Below, one piece after another: positions 19,901 to 32,230 of a stretch of 64,000 nt of DNA. Each line of letters starts with the position of its first letter. Position 1 is the first letter of the stretch. The notes beneath the pieces were generated by a model. That model had not been told where the DNA came from. It saw only the letters and a program-made list of their open reading frames with translations, and did not search any database. This DNA is from Heliopora coerulea (Eukaryota; Cnidaria; Anthozoa; Scleralcyonacea; Helioporidae), in the NCBI GenBank assembly GCA_030142905.1, contig JASJOG010000043.1, positions 1,560,501 through 1,624,500 on the forward strand, in the 5' to 3' direction. Both the position numbers and the translations under genes were made by a program.

Positions 19901-22900
19901 AACAATTTTGAAAGACAAAGTTGAAATTGAAAAAAAGACTTTGATGTGCTGGTGATAATAAGCTGTGATATTTTTTCTGATTATTTTTCCCCTTGGACCT
20001 CTCCATTGTTTGGATAAAATCATTTGGCTTTAGTCAGAGTAATATTCTGAAGAATTTGCTTACAAGGAATAGAATTAAATAAAATTGCTTTTTGTCCACT
20101 CCCTCCAAGATATTTCTATCAGGTGGATAAATTGTGTGGAACTGAAATAAAATTCTGTAGGTCTACATTGAACTGAAGGGGAAAGGATTATTTAAGACCA
20201 TAATTAAGACCAAAACTTATGTTATTCAATGTAAGGTGCTTTAGATATGCACTCTTTGTCTTTATGTTAACTTGCTTTTACCTTTTTCATTTTTAGATTC
20301 ACACAAATCAAATAGAATGTCTAGAGATGGTTGAAAAATTGAAATACCCTCTGCAATTATTTCCTCAAGTATGGCCTTGCAATCTTAATGTGCACTAATT
20401 GTACCACACCTGTGACAAATAAAATTGTAGACATTATAACCCAGTTACCTTTGCACTAGCTTTTTGTAATTGCACTTTGTGTGTGACCAGTTAGGGTTAG
20501 GATTAGTGTTGGTTTCACCCCTAGTAAGGTAGGTTACTTAGTGTGCTGGGATGGCATAGCTGTTGATGGAATATTTTGACTATAGAATTTATCCAAGACT
20601 TGTTGGGTTGAGGCAAACAACAACAAAAAAATTGAAATTTAGGTTAGATAGCACATGGTAGTCTGCATGTTGTTTAGCAAGACAGGATAATAGCACCACT
20701 TAATACTAGTGGCCAGAACTTTTTTAAAACTGTATTTTATGATTTAACAATTCATTATAGTAAATACTGGTAGATATGTATAGGATTGCATTACTACTCT
20801 TTCATTTGTGATATGTTCATATTTGACTCAATGAATTGACAAGGCAGTTATTTGTGCAATGAGCAATATTGTACAATGGAGTTCAATAATTCTGGGATAT
20901 TTGACTAACTAACTGAAACTCTGTTGAGATCAACTTGGAATAACTTAAATGCTTGTCAAGTGATGAAAAGTGATGTGAAAACTGATGTATGAGTTTGAAG
21001 ATAGAGTTAAAAGTAAAAGTGCATGATGAACATCATTAATAGTTCAATTAGGACTCTCTCTCTATCATTAAGATTTGGTTACCAGAACAACAGGATGGTA
21101 TCAGTTAACTCCAATCTATGGTACTTTGGTTACATGTACCATAAAGTATTCAAGACTATACCAACCTGTTGCAAATGATGTCTATGGCCGTAATAATCAA
21201 ACATTTTTTTTCTTATAGATGAAATGGTCAAGGAAAGGGTACATGAAGACAAAATGGAAAATTGCCGGGATGTTAGTGTAAAACAGTTATTGTACTCTTT
21301 GTCTAATACAGCTGAATGTTTATAATAGGAAAATGTAACTTTTTACTTTCCTTTGTGAGACAGAGGCTAAATTTTCTCTCTCTTTCCCATTTGACTAGCT
21401 GCTATTTTGTTGTTCTAGAGTTATAAGTTTGGTTAATATACATTTGTTTCACGATCCATCAAATTTGGTAGCAATGGAGCAGGTAAGAGAATTAGCACCA
21501 CTTTTAATGAAATCAGAATAACATTGATTGGTATCTAGCCAACCATTTACTAATGCATACTATTTCTCATAATTCATGTATCCACGCATCCATCCCTCTT
21601 ATTTGTCCATTTGTTGTTTCATTCATTTATTCATTCATACTATTTACTAAATAATGTACTTATCTTGCTCAACTAGAGTCCTTCAGTTTTTGTTCAGAAC
21701 AGGAGAAATGCACTTGAATTTGTTTTACAAAGGTAAGCATAAATATATCTCATGGCTTAACCCATTCCTATATAGATGACATTTGTCAATGTTATTCTGA
21801 CTAATACCAACTGATTGTACTTATCAAATTGAAGTAAATGCAGCTTAACTTTTAAACCAAGCTTTTGCAATTTTGCTTTGTCTAAGCTTGAATATTCTAA
21901 TCAACAAGGGAGTGAGTGTCTGTTAAAGTGAGTTAATTGACTAAGCTTGCTCATAAAAAAAGATTGAATTGAGAAAAACTGGATAGTTCTGTACTGTGAT
22001 GTATGTTAAGGATTTCAACCAAAAATCATTAGCCATTTAAACTAAACCACTGCTTTTATTATAGTTCTATCTTTTTTATCTCCATGCTGTAGTGTTGAAG
22101 TGGATCATTGTCCTTGCTTTATTTTTGGAGATTTTAATTTCAGACTGGACCTGCACAAGATTTTCAAGGTAAATTAATATGGATCCAAATCTTTTCTTAA
22201 TAATTATATTTAGTATAATTACACAGATGATTAATGAAAACCCTACATGGTGATTGGCCAGAAAATTACAGCATAAATCTCAATAATGACATACAGGTGA
22301 ATATAAAAGCAAAGGCTAAGAAGCAAGATGGTGGCTACCTTTGTAAATGTTACCAAAGAGACTTTAAAAGTGGTAGTTCCCTACTTTCTTTCAAATAATG
22401 AAATCACCTGTGTAATTATACTAAAACAATTATTCACCTTAGGCTCAGTGACTATTATTGATTATTGAACAATATTCACTTTGTCTTTGGCAAATAATTG
22501 CTAATTACTCTAACAAGCACCCAGTTTCTAATGAATTCCACTCACTAATAACCACCCCTAATAAAACATGCCTTTTGTAATGAATAACCTGTTCAAACAA
22601 GTGCTCCCCTGGCTGCTTGAAAACCAGAACCAATACAGTGACATATGAAGTAAGTTGTACTTTCAATATTTCAGTTTCAACAGCATGGACTCTGAGATGA
22701 GGGCCTTCACATTAACAAGTTCAAAATGACCATCTAACCTGTCTTGAGCCCCTCCCTATAATGAGCACCCCTCTAAGAATGGAAAAATTTGATATGTGCC
22801 TAGGGTGATTGGTTAAGTAAATATGGTGCTTAATTTGAGCCGCATTAAATAAACCTTGCTTCATTACATACAACGTGATTCACATTGTTATTAGAAGTTC

Positions 22901-25900
22901 AACATGTTTCAGATTCTTGTTTGGAAGTTTCCTCCAATTGCCATAAGATCAGTGCATTAGCAATCATGATGCACAGACAGTTAATTTATAATTTTTTGAA
23001 AGATGTACATGTAGGAAAGATTTAGTTGTGTTGAATTTAAATTGCATATTACATTTTGCTAGATGTTGTCACGGCATTGTTCTGTTCAAAGGACACATAA
23101 AGATGGAGAGGAAAAGCCATCACAAGTGTTGGTAGTTGACAAGAAGGACAAGAAGAAGGTAAACATTGAGTTAATTTCTAATTTGATATACAATGTTTGA
23201 GTTAATTTTTCTGCTGGGATAGTTCTTTTTTTTAATTTACTCTGGCAAGCCAACTGTGAAAATTGTTCACAATAGGGTAAAAGAGAAAACACTCAACATG
23301 AAAGTTTAAATAATTCAAATAGAATTTCCCAGTGGAAGCACAGTAAAAGATTAGTAGACAAATATGGAAAGTTAATAAGAGACAACTGACACAGACTAAA
23401 CCACAGAATATGCAAGCTATTCCTCAAATAAAACGGCTGCCAATTTAATTATTATAGTGATATAAGTTTTATTCACAGCTGTATTGGTCATTTTTCTTTA
23501 TGTTGGAGCAATTGTTTTAAAATGGGAAAAGCCAGCCACCAGAGTTATTTACTTCAAAAAGTTGACAACCTTCTCAACTAATCAAGCCAATTTATTGACA
23601 TTTTCTTTAAAAGGTTCATCTTCTTGTTGAAGACTCAAAGTTTCAAGTGGAAAATCAGCAACAATTTGTGGGAATGAGTGGAACGAAACTAATAAAGTTT
23701 GACAAAGAAGTCAGGAAATATAAAAAATGGGTGTATGAGTTTCCAATTACATTTCCTCCAAGGTACTGTTTCTCAGATATGACTCAACAGTTTTTTAATC
23801 TCGTAATATATTCAGAGCTTATTATTGTCTTCTTTACAGCTATCCTTTTCGTGAAGATGGAAGGATAACCAGTGATCCTTATGTTGAAAAAAGGTACCAT
23901 GATCTAAGTGCAAACGTTTTTATTAGCCAAAGAGGAACCTTAACTATTGACTGTGCAAATCCTGGATGTTTGAAACGAGGAGACATTTTCGTGTTGCGCT
24001 GTTAAGTTGTGTCCACGCATTACCGAATTACATCTCAAATTATAATTGCGAAAACAAGTTCCAACTACCAATGTTAGTTAATTTATTTTGGCAAGCACTA
24101 GGTCAGGACTGTGCATTGATAACAGACATGCAGCCCATGCCTCCCCCATGGATCCGCGCCAGATTGAGTGCCAAAGTAAATCTTGTAAAAACAATTATTT
24201 CTTCGTTTTCATCCCGATGTTTTGATAGTTCAACGTTTGAATAGTCTTACGACAGCATAAGGTAATGATTAAGAAATACCAAATGGATTGCCATGTTTGG
24301 GTGCTGTGATTCAATCACAACCAATTAGAGCAGTCCTACGACGCAAGTGGTTTTATAAACCAAAGGACAGTTAAAATGTGGTCATATAGAGGTATATACA
24401 TGTAGAGAAGTGTCATATAGAGGTATATAGAAGTAGAGAAAGTGAGTAATGAGGGAAGATACAGCGATAAAAAGTTAAGTCCAGAGGCGGCAGAAGGATA
24501 TTTTCCTATTTTTCTATACTGCACTTGTTAAAGAGCTTTGTATGGTATGCAGCTCCTGTATTTAATGTTAAATGTAACTTTAGTTTTTATGTAGTTTTAG
24601 TCTTTTGGATTATAATATTTTCTTTTCATGTTGTCTCGTGTTAATTTTTTTTTTTGATAGATGTCCGGCATGGTGTGATCGGGTTTTGCTAACGCACAAT
24701 ACAAGAGCTATAATCACGGTAATGGTATATATTTTTATATATTTTACAAATCGACGTCGTGAATGTCGTACAATAAATAGTATAGGAGTGTACCGGATAG
24801 TGATCTTTACTACTATCCGGCTGGATACCGAATTTGCCGGATAGTGAAAAGAAAATCCGGTCGGATACCATAATATTTGATTCATAATTATGTTAATAAA
24901 TAAACCATAAGTATTTTAGGATGGTTTGTTTTTCGCTGATATTCGGACGTCGATAACGTGTTCGTTATACCTTAAAACTTGAATTCCTACCTAAAATAGG
25001 TTAGCTGTTAAAATGAGCTGTCTTGATTAGCTTTTGCATAGCTGGAGAACACGTTCTAACACGCTTCACGTAATGCAGATGTAAGCTTAGGGTATGGTTA
25101 ATGATACGGAAAGGTTCGCCAAGGTAAAACTACCAGAAAATGTGTTCGAACGAAGCCTCGGGACTTGAAACATGTTTTTAGAACTTCTGCTTGGGGTACG
25201 TGCGTTCACATGTGGATTTAAACACATTTTGTTGACGCCAGGTTCAAGCAAACTTTACACCAACAATTGCCTGGTGAAAATGAACTGTGAATTTAAAAAT
25301 AAGTTGTTGGTATTTGAATTTCGTATCTGTGTAGGATCAACACCTCGTAAAGTATGAAATGAATGGACTGGAAACTTGTATGGGCGATCACAAGGTAGAC
25401 TTCTGAGGTTTTGTTAGGTTTACTATGATATATTTATTTTATTTTTTTAATACGAAACAAAATATAAGCAAAGTTTTTTGAGAAAAGAGTAACTAAATTG
25501 TGTACCATCACAACAACGAGAGCGTTTAGAGTTGTTGCAGGATATGGTGAGACATATACCTAAAGTATGGTAACTCATTCGAACGAGAAATACAAGTACA
25601 GTTTGAAGAAACAAAGTGGAGGAGAACCTGACAGTTTGCTATCTTACGCATGTCTGGTTCTAGAGTAGGACAGAAACGTGAAGTGAGAGGAAACTTTACG
25701 TAATATTTTAATAATCTGTTTAATTTTTTTTTCAGCCGATATCACTGTATATTCACGTTGCTGGCAACGAAAGTTTAACCCGTGATCCTGAAGGTAATTT
25801 CATCTGTGTCATATTACGTAATCATTTGAATATTTAAATTGAAGGATATAATCCAGATCACTAGTGATTTTCCAACACGTTTTCATTGGGTTTCAAGGTG

Positions 25901-26085
25901 CATGTGACATGTGGTATACTACGTTCATGGATTGGCTACTGTAATTCACGAATTATTAAAAAAAATTAAAAAACATAACATTAAAAAAAGTTTGAGCTGT
26001 TTTTACTAACTGAAATTTTGCTACTTTATTTTTAGATGTAATAGACCCTAGAAAGTCATTCCCGATGCTGGAAACATCAGTGTAA
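16930..26085 (+). CDS. INPP5A: INPP5A, inositol polyphosphate-5-phosphatase A, complete, 18 exons
   Basis: Type I 5-phosphatase that removes the 5-phosphate of Ins(1,4,5)P3 and InsP4 and so ends calcium signalling. Exons: 16930-16986, 17068-17109, 17301-17401, 17515-17602, 19220-19283, 19594-19628, 20297-20368, 21219-21271, 21419-21482, 21677-21732, 22093-22168, 23063-23158, 23614-23762, 23840-23893, 24661-24718, 25335-25394, 25736-25793 and 26036-26085. All borders are GT-AG and phases agree, giving 410 residues (human 412). Landmarks: TANVGSLFED at the start, FQEIGG with catalytic Glu49, KWSRKG (exon 8), VNIHLFHD (176-183), FGDFNFRLD (222-230), PAWCDRVL (338-345) and GDHK (372-375). The chosen ATG gives MAKVSVLLITANVGSLF, aligned with the human N-terminus. 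The tail ends ETSV and lacks the prenylated CaaX box of the vertebrate enzyme. Confidence 0.96.
17603..19219 (+). other. Large INPP5A intron
   Basis: AT-rich intron between exons 4 and 5. The only structured element is the perfect inverted repeat at 18784-18929. Confidence 0.7.
18784..18929. repeat. Perfect 44-bp inverted repeat (fold-back element) in an INPP5A intron
   Basis: Arms 18784-18827 and 18886-18929 are exact reverse complements over 44 bases. The 58-base loop has a weaker inner symmetry and a hammerhead-like box pair on the minus strand (CTGATGA at 18856-18850, GAAA at 18836-18833). Confidence 0.9.
19629..21218 (+). other. INPP5A introns flanking exon 7, nothing recognised
   Basis: AT-rich introns 19629-20296 and 20369-21218. 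They hold a short telomere-like TTAGGGTTAGG stretch near 20490 and no other feature I can support. Confidence 0.6.
22200..22436. mobile_element. MITE-like inverted-repeat element in an INPP5A intron
   Basis: Terminal arms near 22200-22235 and 22400-22436 share TTTAGTATAATTACACAG in opposite orientation, about 200 bases apart. No coding capacity. The rest of the intron 22169-23062 shows nothing. Confidence 0.6.
23894..25734 (+). other. INPP5A introns around exons 15-16
   Basis: Introns 23894-24660, 24719-25334 and 25395-25735. They contain a two-copy direct repeat at about 24381-24440 (TCATATAGAGGTATATA) and a cluster of CCGGATAGT motifs in both orientations at about 24784-24868. No other gene is recognised. 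Confidence 0.55.
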
Positions 26086-26353
26086 CGTTAAATTTATAAA
26101 AACTTGTAAATTTTGAGCAAATTATATATTTATCTATTAATTTTTACCGATGCAGGTTGATCACCGGCCGACGAGCGATCTCCTTTGCAAACACAACCGA
26201 CTCTAAAGTCTAACCAAGCACATTTTTCTGGAGTTTACTAAACGTCATATTATATTTATTAATCATAGAAGGATTTTTAATCACTAAATTATTTCAAAAA
26301 AAACGATACGATTAACCTTGTTGTCAAAACCCTTACAAAACTTTCACATGCTA

Positions 26354-26587
26354 TTTCACTTATGAATAGTGTTTCATAAGTGAAAGTGTTTTAATTCGTA
26401 TGTGGAATCATGAAAAATTATATGTGAAATTAATTTTCACGTGTGACTCTGCCATTTCATATATGAAATACATGTTTCGTATACCAAAATTTCACGTACG
26501 AAATTTTGAACCATGTCACGTTCCATTTTCATATATGAAATGACAGTGAAATATGTGAAATTACTCCGATGTTTTTCACATGTGAAA
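26354..26587. repeat. Cluster of TTTCA...TGAAA palindromes
   Basis: Perfect 14-bp palindromes at 26455-26468 and 26527-26540 (both TTTCATATATGAAA) and 26574-26587 (TTTCACATGTGAAA). In addition there is an inverted pair at 26354-26366/26372-26385 and arms AAAATTTC/GAAATTTT at 26486-26493/26500-26507. All lie within 234 bases downstream of INPP5A. Confidence 0.8.
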
Positions 26588-26974
26588 TGATATAAGAAAT
26601 TTTTGTGATGGACAACTTTGAATTTTTTCAATCGAGAATTGAACCCAAGTTGTCAGACAAAAAAATTCGTTAGATTGATTGTTCGACAATCTAGATGAAG
26701 AGGAAAGCGTCGATACTAATGCACTTGATGCACATGAAGCGAAATATTTTCTTCGGCATTTGTGATTGCAGTGTTTCGAACGTTTGGATACATAGTCGCC
26801 AAATATTTCCATTAGCGTTGCCTAATTGTAGTATTAGTACTGAGAGTTTAACCATTGAGGTCGAAATTCCAGATCAGTGTTTTTGTAGGGCAATACTAGA
26901 AAACAGTGTAATGCAGAATGAATAATAGCATAGTTATCTTGGATATTTATTTGTAGTTCGTGGTTGATCATCTT
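26588..26974. other. Intergenic, nothing recognised
   Basis: AT-rich DNA with no supported gene or repeat. Confidence 0.5.
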
Positions 26975-27065
26975 GGTTATTGTAGTCTTGAGAAAGTCTG
27001 CTAGTGACTGATATTTCGACAGCCTCAGCTACGGTCATCTTCAGAGTCAAGGGGAAGGCGTTAGT
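26975..27065 (-). mobile_element. Penelope-like 5'/LTR fragment with hammerhead-like motif
   Basis: On the minus strand CTGAAGA (27044-27038), a GAC/GUC-closed stem, and GAAA (27017-27014) resemble the hammerhead ribozymes known from Penelope-like element terminal repeats. The flanking CTTGAGAAAG and TTTCGACAGCC match the 5' segment of the Penelope-like fragment at 16330-16400. Confidence 0.6.
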
Positions 27066-28024
27066 CACCGTCACTTATTTCTTGTTCAGTTATTTTGCGC
27101 GATAGTAGGCGTGTGTCACTGGTGTGTGTGAGAATTAAACATGATTCGAATGTACATTATTATACGATACTCGTGTTGGCGTTCACCTTTGTAAGCGTCT
27201 AGAAGAGTGGAAGATCAGGAAGTATGCCCCCAGGATATTGTAGAATAATAACTTCTTTACAGTAAATCACGATTTTATGTTCTTGGTATAATTAACAAAT
27301 GCGGTCAAATAACTATTAAAGTTAAGAGCTGCTTCTGTAAATGTTAACGTTTGTGTTCAGGTGAGATCGTGGTTTAATTCGAAACTGGTTATCCCGTAAT
27401 GTTCTGGTATATTTTACTGCTATAACCTATGGGTTTTCCCAACGGGAATGTGCCCGGACATATGTGAATATGCGCGACTTATGTTGGTATAGATACACAA
27501 GATGATTGTTTTCTATGTTTACTGACCCTCACGCAAAGTTTTACGCCAATGGTTTAGGGTTTGTCTTAGTAGCTAACTCATTTCAGTTCGAGGTAACGGA
27601 TTTAAAGACAAACGAAGACATTGTACGTGTGGAATATGTAGGCAAAGTTTGTTCTTATTAGTGATGTTGTTGTGATGTCACATAAACGTCATCAAAACGT
27701 ATAAAACTCTATAGTTTTCGCCATTATAGGCATTACGCTATATTTTTGACTGTCATTTAAAACAGAGTTGCTTTCTGAAAAATTATGCATGCGAGTATTC
27801 AATCATCCAATTCTCACGAAGTTATTAAATCTATTGACAGCATTCCTCCAGTGTTCGTACACAAGTTATCCCCAAAGTTCTCTTGAAATTCTTTTCGATT
27901 AAACATTTTAAATATTTCTGGTTTCAATTCGAGGTCTTCTATCAAGACCGCAAGGTAAAAAAAAAACTTGTTGGTTTTTGCAGGACTTAAACTTGCGAAT
28001 TTATTTATCTCCAAAACTCATCAA
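27066..28024. other. Intergenic, nothing recognised
   Basis: AT-rich DNA between the Penelope fragment and the first decayed satellite monomers. No gene is supported. Confidence 0.5.
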
Positions 28025-28200
28025 ATCCGTAGCCTAAATTGACTCAAATAAGTGTAATATTAAGTTGTTTGGCCAAAATCTTCATATTTCACCCTCTGCG
28101 TACACTTTCATATTTTGAACTTATTTTTAAACTTTGAAGTTGATTGAAGTATCGTCGAAAACCATTAGCTAACCCCTTTACCTTCTCTGGACTTTTTTTT
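28025..28200 (+). repeat. Decayed 168-bp satellite monomer(s), left outlier
   Basis: Contains the satellite signature in order and in plus orientation, with many changes: GACTCAAATAAG, TTCATATTTTGAACTTATTT, ATCGTCGAAAACCA and TAACCCCTTTACC. Confidence 0.7.
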
Positions 28201-28228
28201 ATCAAAGTACACATTTCACTCTAAGAAT

Positions 28229-28545
28229 TGATAAATTTTCACTCCAAAACTCCTTGGCAATCTCTAGAATAAAACATTGCAATGTCTGACATTTTATAAA
28301 AATAACTTTCCAAAACTACTAGACCCATTTTCGTAGAAAATTTATCAGATTATAGTACAGAATTCACTCAAACTGATGAATTTTCACTCCAAAACTGCTT
28401 CGCAATCTCGAGAATAAGGCTTTAGAATATCTGACATAACAAAAATCAAATAATTCTCCAAAACTACTACCATTTTCGCCAAAAATTTATATTGAACTAA
28501 GCACTTTACAAATTGATAAAGTTTCACTCCAAATTTTGTCAGCAA
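28229..28545 (+). repeat. ~145-bp tandem repeat, 2.3 copies
   Basis: Unit starts TGATAAATTTTCACTCCAAA at 28229, again at 28374 and partly at 28514 (spacings 145 and 140). It differs from the 168-bp satellite in sequence, though CACTCCAAAACT recalls it. Confidence 0.75.
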
Positions 28546-28689
28546 ACGCCAGAGGGTCCCAAATCCTGCTCTTTGGCGTTTATTCCGATTGTTTGGCATT
28601 AGCATTTGCAGGGGAGAACCACACGTCAAAATTCGGCCAAATAGCAAAGGGGGGACCACATGGCTCGTGTGGTTCTCTCTTGACAACTT

Positions 28690-28960
28690 TCTTCCGTTTC
28701 ACCATGGCATTTTCTCGTAAGCTTGCACGTTTTCTTGGTATCCACCATTCATTTATCACACATCCCAGGTGCTCAAAGCTCCCTTGTTTCAACTTTCCAC
28801 TCTTTCTATCGTTTGCCTTAATCCCGTCTCTTCTCTTGTGCACACCATTGCTTCACTTAACCCCGCGTTAACTTTCAACCTTCCACTCCAGTTCCTCTCA
28901 CCGTTCCATAGCTCTTCTAATGTCTTTCTTCTCGTTCGGCCAGCACCCTTAGAACATTTG
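28690..28960 (-). pseudogene. Reverse transcriptase fragment of a LINE, broken
   Basis: On the minus strand two frames separated by a stop and frameshift read RLKVNAGLSEAMVCTRE and then SFEHLGCVINE. This is the usual order at the end of a LINE RT palm (K-x-E-V-M) and thumb (Y-L-G-x-x-I). It lies just outside the left inverted arm. The clade is unresolved. Confidence 0.55.
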
Positions 28961-29139
28961 ACAACTACATCTCCCGTAAATCCTGTCTTCTAACCTTGAA
29001 TGTTTGGTATATTAGTCAAGAATGCCATCAGTTCAGTTACAAGGCGTGTAATAAGTTCTGCATGTAGAAAGAATTGATTCCATGCACGCTAACCCACAAC
29101 ATAATGGCTAAACCATTTCCACACCACTTGTGGTTAGTG

Positions 29140-32100
29140 AAATATGTTGAAACCACAAATCGGGTATTGGTATCACGGTAGTAGCGCTTGCGTCTCTGGC
29201 CTCGGAAACTAACGTTTTCACAACTTGGCCTGGGTGACGTGAGAAAAAGTGTTGTCCAATTTGATTCTACCAACTGTACCAAGCACCATAGTCTTTCTCG
29301 GGGTACCCCTGGTTTCATCCTGTGGTAACACTGTACCCATGAGGAGTGATCGTTACTGGACCTCTGGCAAGAACGATTTAGTTATAACCCAGCAAAGTTA
29401 AAGATTCTTACCCACTGAAATACAAATCAGCTGAGTTAGAGATTGGAAAGAACCCACGACTTTATACATACTGTGTATGAAAGTCTGATGGGTTCGATGG
29501 ACAAGTGGACCACTTTTTTCATGAACAAAAACAACAAAGATGTTTATGAGCGAAATCGTATAACTGAAATTAAAAATCTAAATCAGTATCAACTTCCTGG
29601 TATTCAATTAAAAGACATGGTTTTAGATTATCATACCTAAATCATAATTTTGCTTGATTAAAATTTGAATGCCTGACACAGTTCCTTCAAATGGTTTATC
29701 AGAGCAATTTCTATTACGATCAAGACATCTTTCTACGGAGACTAAAATTCCACGTTCTTTTTAGGCAATTTTGAATTCAACATAGAAAACTTGATTGCAG
29801 ACAGATGGGCAATAATGAATTACTTGTAATGTTTGTCGGTATGCTTGCAAAACTGCGCATGCTGATTGGTTGCGGAACTGTCCGACATTTTACGAGATTC
29901 GACCGACCGGTTCCATCACTCCCGTACGCTTCTTATTCCGAACCGGTAAGTTTAGGCGGGAAAATCTTCGAGCTGGTTTCAATGAAGTTTAAGAAGAATT
30001 AATCATCTACCATGAAAAATTCCGAATGATAAAATGTGGTGAAACATTATTACTGCTTTGGTTCAAAGCTAATTGTCTAAAAGTACGGCCAGTAAATGTT
30101 TAACTGGTGGAAACAAGGAGCAAGACGAACAAGAAACGAGGTACGGTAAACAGCAACATCCTACAACGAACACTCAGTTTAAAATGGGCAAGAAAACCAG
30201 CCGAAAGCTATATAGTAAATTCCATATGAAGCTCGTTTTTTCGTTTTGCACTCGAAAGTATTTGCCTTCTGTTTTTTCGTACAGACCCGGCGCCTTCGTC
30301 GCTCGCTCTGTACGAAAACTTCAGGTAAATACTTTCCCGTACGGACCTCGCTCTCGGTTAGTAAGTATTTAATATCTCTTTAGTCTTTGAAAGAATATAA
30401 TAGAATGGTAAAGACAGTCCAGTGCCTTCAGACCCTCAATTGGCGGAAAGACGGTGCTGTTCTTTGTTTTGAAGGAAGTTTTGAATAGGTTTTCTGATTT
30501 TGGTGTCAGGGGGAGGTTATCTGTATTCATAATTCACAAACGTTTCGCACTGCACGAACGGTTTTTGGTTTGGTTCAACAGGTTGGTGTGAAACACTTCA
30601 TGTTGTGGTTCTAAAGGATTCATAATGGGATGAACTCAAGGAGGCCTAAGGTAAAGTTAATTGTTAACCAAAGTGGAGGCATGGTGGAGGCGAATAAATG
30701 CTTTTAATTCGTATTTAGGCGCAATTAAAATACTTTTTATCATTTGGTAACCACGAGGCCAATGAGGACTTCACAGCAGCCGAACAGTTGAGTTGGCCAA
30801 TCGTTTTACTGTTTTAGCTCTCTTGGGAGTTCAACCGCTTTCACGACGGGGAATACTTGGTTTAGTCTGCTTAAAAGAGAGCAGGCAAGATGGCAATTCA
30901 AGATGGCTATGGAAAGAGAAATAATGTTTGGGAGTTCTAAGCCCCGAACGTTCACTGACAAATTCAAAATGGTTGAAAAAGTAAGGATTTCAAGGCAAAG
31001 GACCTATTGTCCTTCACTCACTTTGCAGTGGGCAAAGAAGCAAAATTATCGAGCTGCGATAACAAGCGCGTTTGCCACCCTGCACGTGCTTGACATAGTG
31101 CACAGCTTTGATGAAATAAATAACTGAACAATAACTTTTCGTTCTATTACAGGTTTCGTTGGTTAGTTCTCGTCCACCGCCTGCATAAAATCAATACAAA
31201 CTCTTGGACCTTGGAGAATTTCCTTGATCTCCATCAACAAAATAAAGTTAGTTAAGTAAGTAAATAAGGGCGCTTTTGCAGTTTCGCACCTCAACCATAT
31301 AAATGCAAGTAATATCAGTAAATTATGTACCATTCCACAGTTTATTACCTGGAAATTACAGTGACACTACAATACCAACCATTCACTGCAAACATAATGC
31401 ATTATAGCCTTAAAGTAAATCCCTGTTACTTAGCGCCATGTTTGAATATTTCTTTGTAGTTCTTCGAAAATGTGTATAAACCCAAAGGTTAGAGTAGTGT
31501 TAGGGTTAGCATTAGTGTTAGCGTTAGGGTTTATACACATTTTTGCAGCTTTTAAAGAGCAAAGAAACAATGGAGAAGGACTATACTTAAATTGTAGGTA
31601 AATCCATAAACTTTACAGTCTTGAGCCTTCAGTTCATTGTTGACGCTCACAAACTCCGATGTCTCTAATTTTTTGGATATAATGCCTTGTGTTTGGAGTG
31701 AATTTCTTGATATTACTGTATCACTGTAATCTCCAGGTAGGAAGCTGTCGACTGACATGTGATTTACCTGTGTTACTTGTATTTATATGGCTCAGGTGTG
31801 AAACTGCATTATTGCCATTAGTAAGTAAGTAAGTAAAGTAAGTTTATGACATTGCAGTCAGCAGAGTTCTGTTGAAGTATAATTGTACACGTACCATTGG
31901 TATTTTACAATATGTATTGATGTTTATTTCTCCCTTACTTGATAAAACTCATTAAAACCAGTGATAAACGATATAATATTGCTTTCCACTGGTGGGCATC
32001 TTGGTGCCATGTGCATTTGACATAAAGCAGCTACACAGTCCAACATTTCTTGCCCCACATCTTTTGCAAGAAAAAATGTTTGACCAAAGTCAAACTTTTG

Positions 32101-32230
32101 TCCAACCAACATTGTTAGATAAACAAGTGATGGCCAGTGTTGTTCAACATTTAAACATTTGTCTGGGCCTTCATTCAACTTTAATTTTTATTAAACATTA
32201 CATGTACATTTTGGAAAATTTATTAGTAAA
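29140..32230 (+). repeat. Left copy of a ~2.6-kb inverted repeat
   Basis: Matches the reverse complement of 56150-58750. The central part (about 29320-31250) is nearly identical to its partner. The inner end (about 31850-32230) is roughly 88% identical by eye, and the outer end (29140-29320) is also clearly diverged. It contains a ~555-bp insertion (31265-31820) that the other copy lacks. Small open frames at 29443, 29805, 30073 and 30903 recur in the partner only because the DNA does; none resembles a known protein. Confidence 0.9.
31265..31820. mobile_element. Nonautonomous TIR insertion present in the left arm only
   Basis: Ends near 31277-31313 and 31773-31808 are inverted repeats (TGCAGTTTC, CACCT, CCATATAAAT, CAAGTAA; a few mismatches). 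The right arm has only an AAGT-type microsatellite at this place, so this is an insertion. The centre holds a nested inverted pair, TGTATAAACC at ~31474 and GGTTTATACA at ~31527, around degenerate TTAGGG-like units. Exact boundaries are blurred by the flanking AAGT repeat. Confidence 0.7.

Noticed and set aside
29443..31127. Small open frames shared by both inverted arms (29443, 29805, 30073, 30903 and their minus-strand partners) as conserved genes
   Set aside because: Coding and non-coding parts of the arms are equally similar, so sharing reflects DNA duplication. No frame resembles a known protein.
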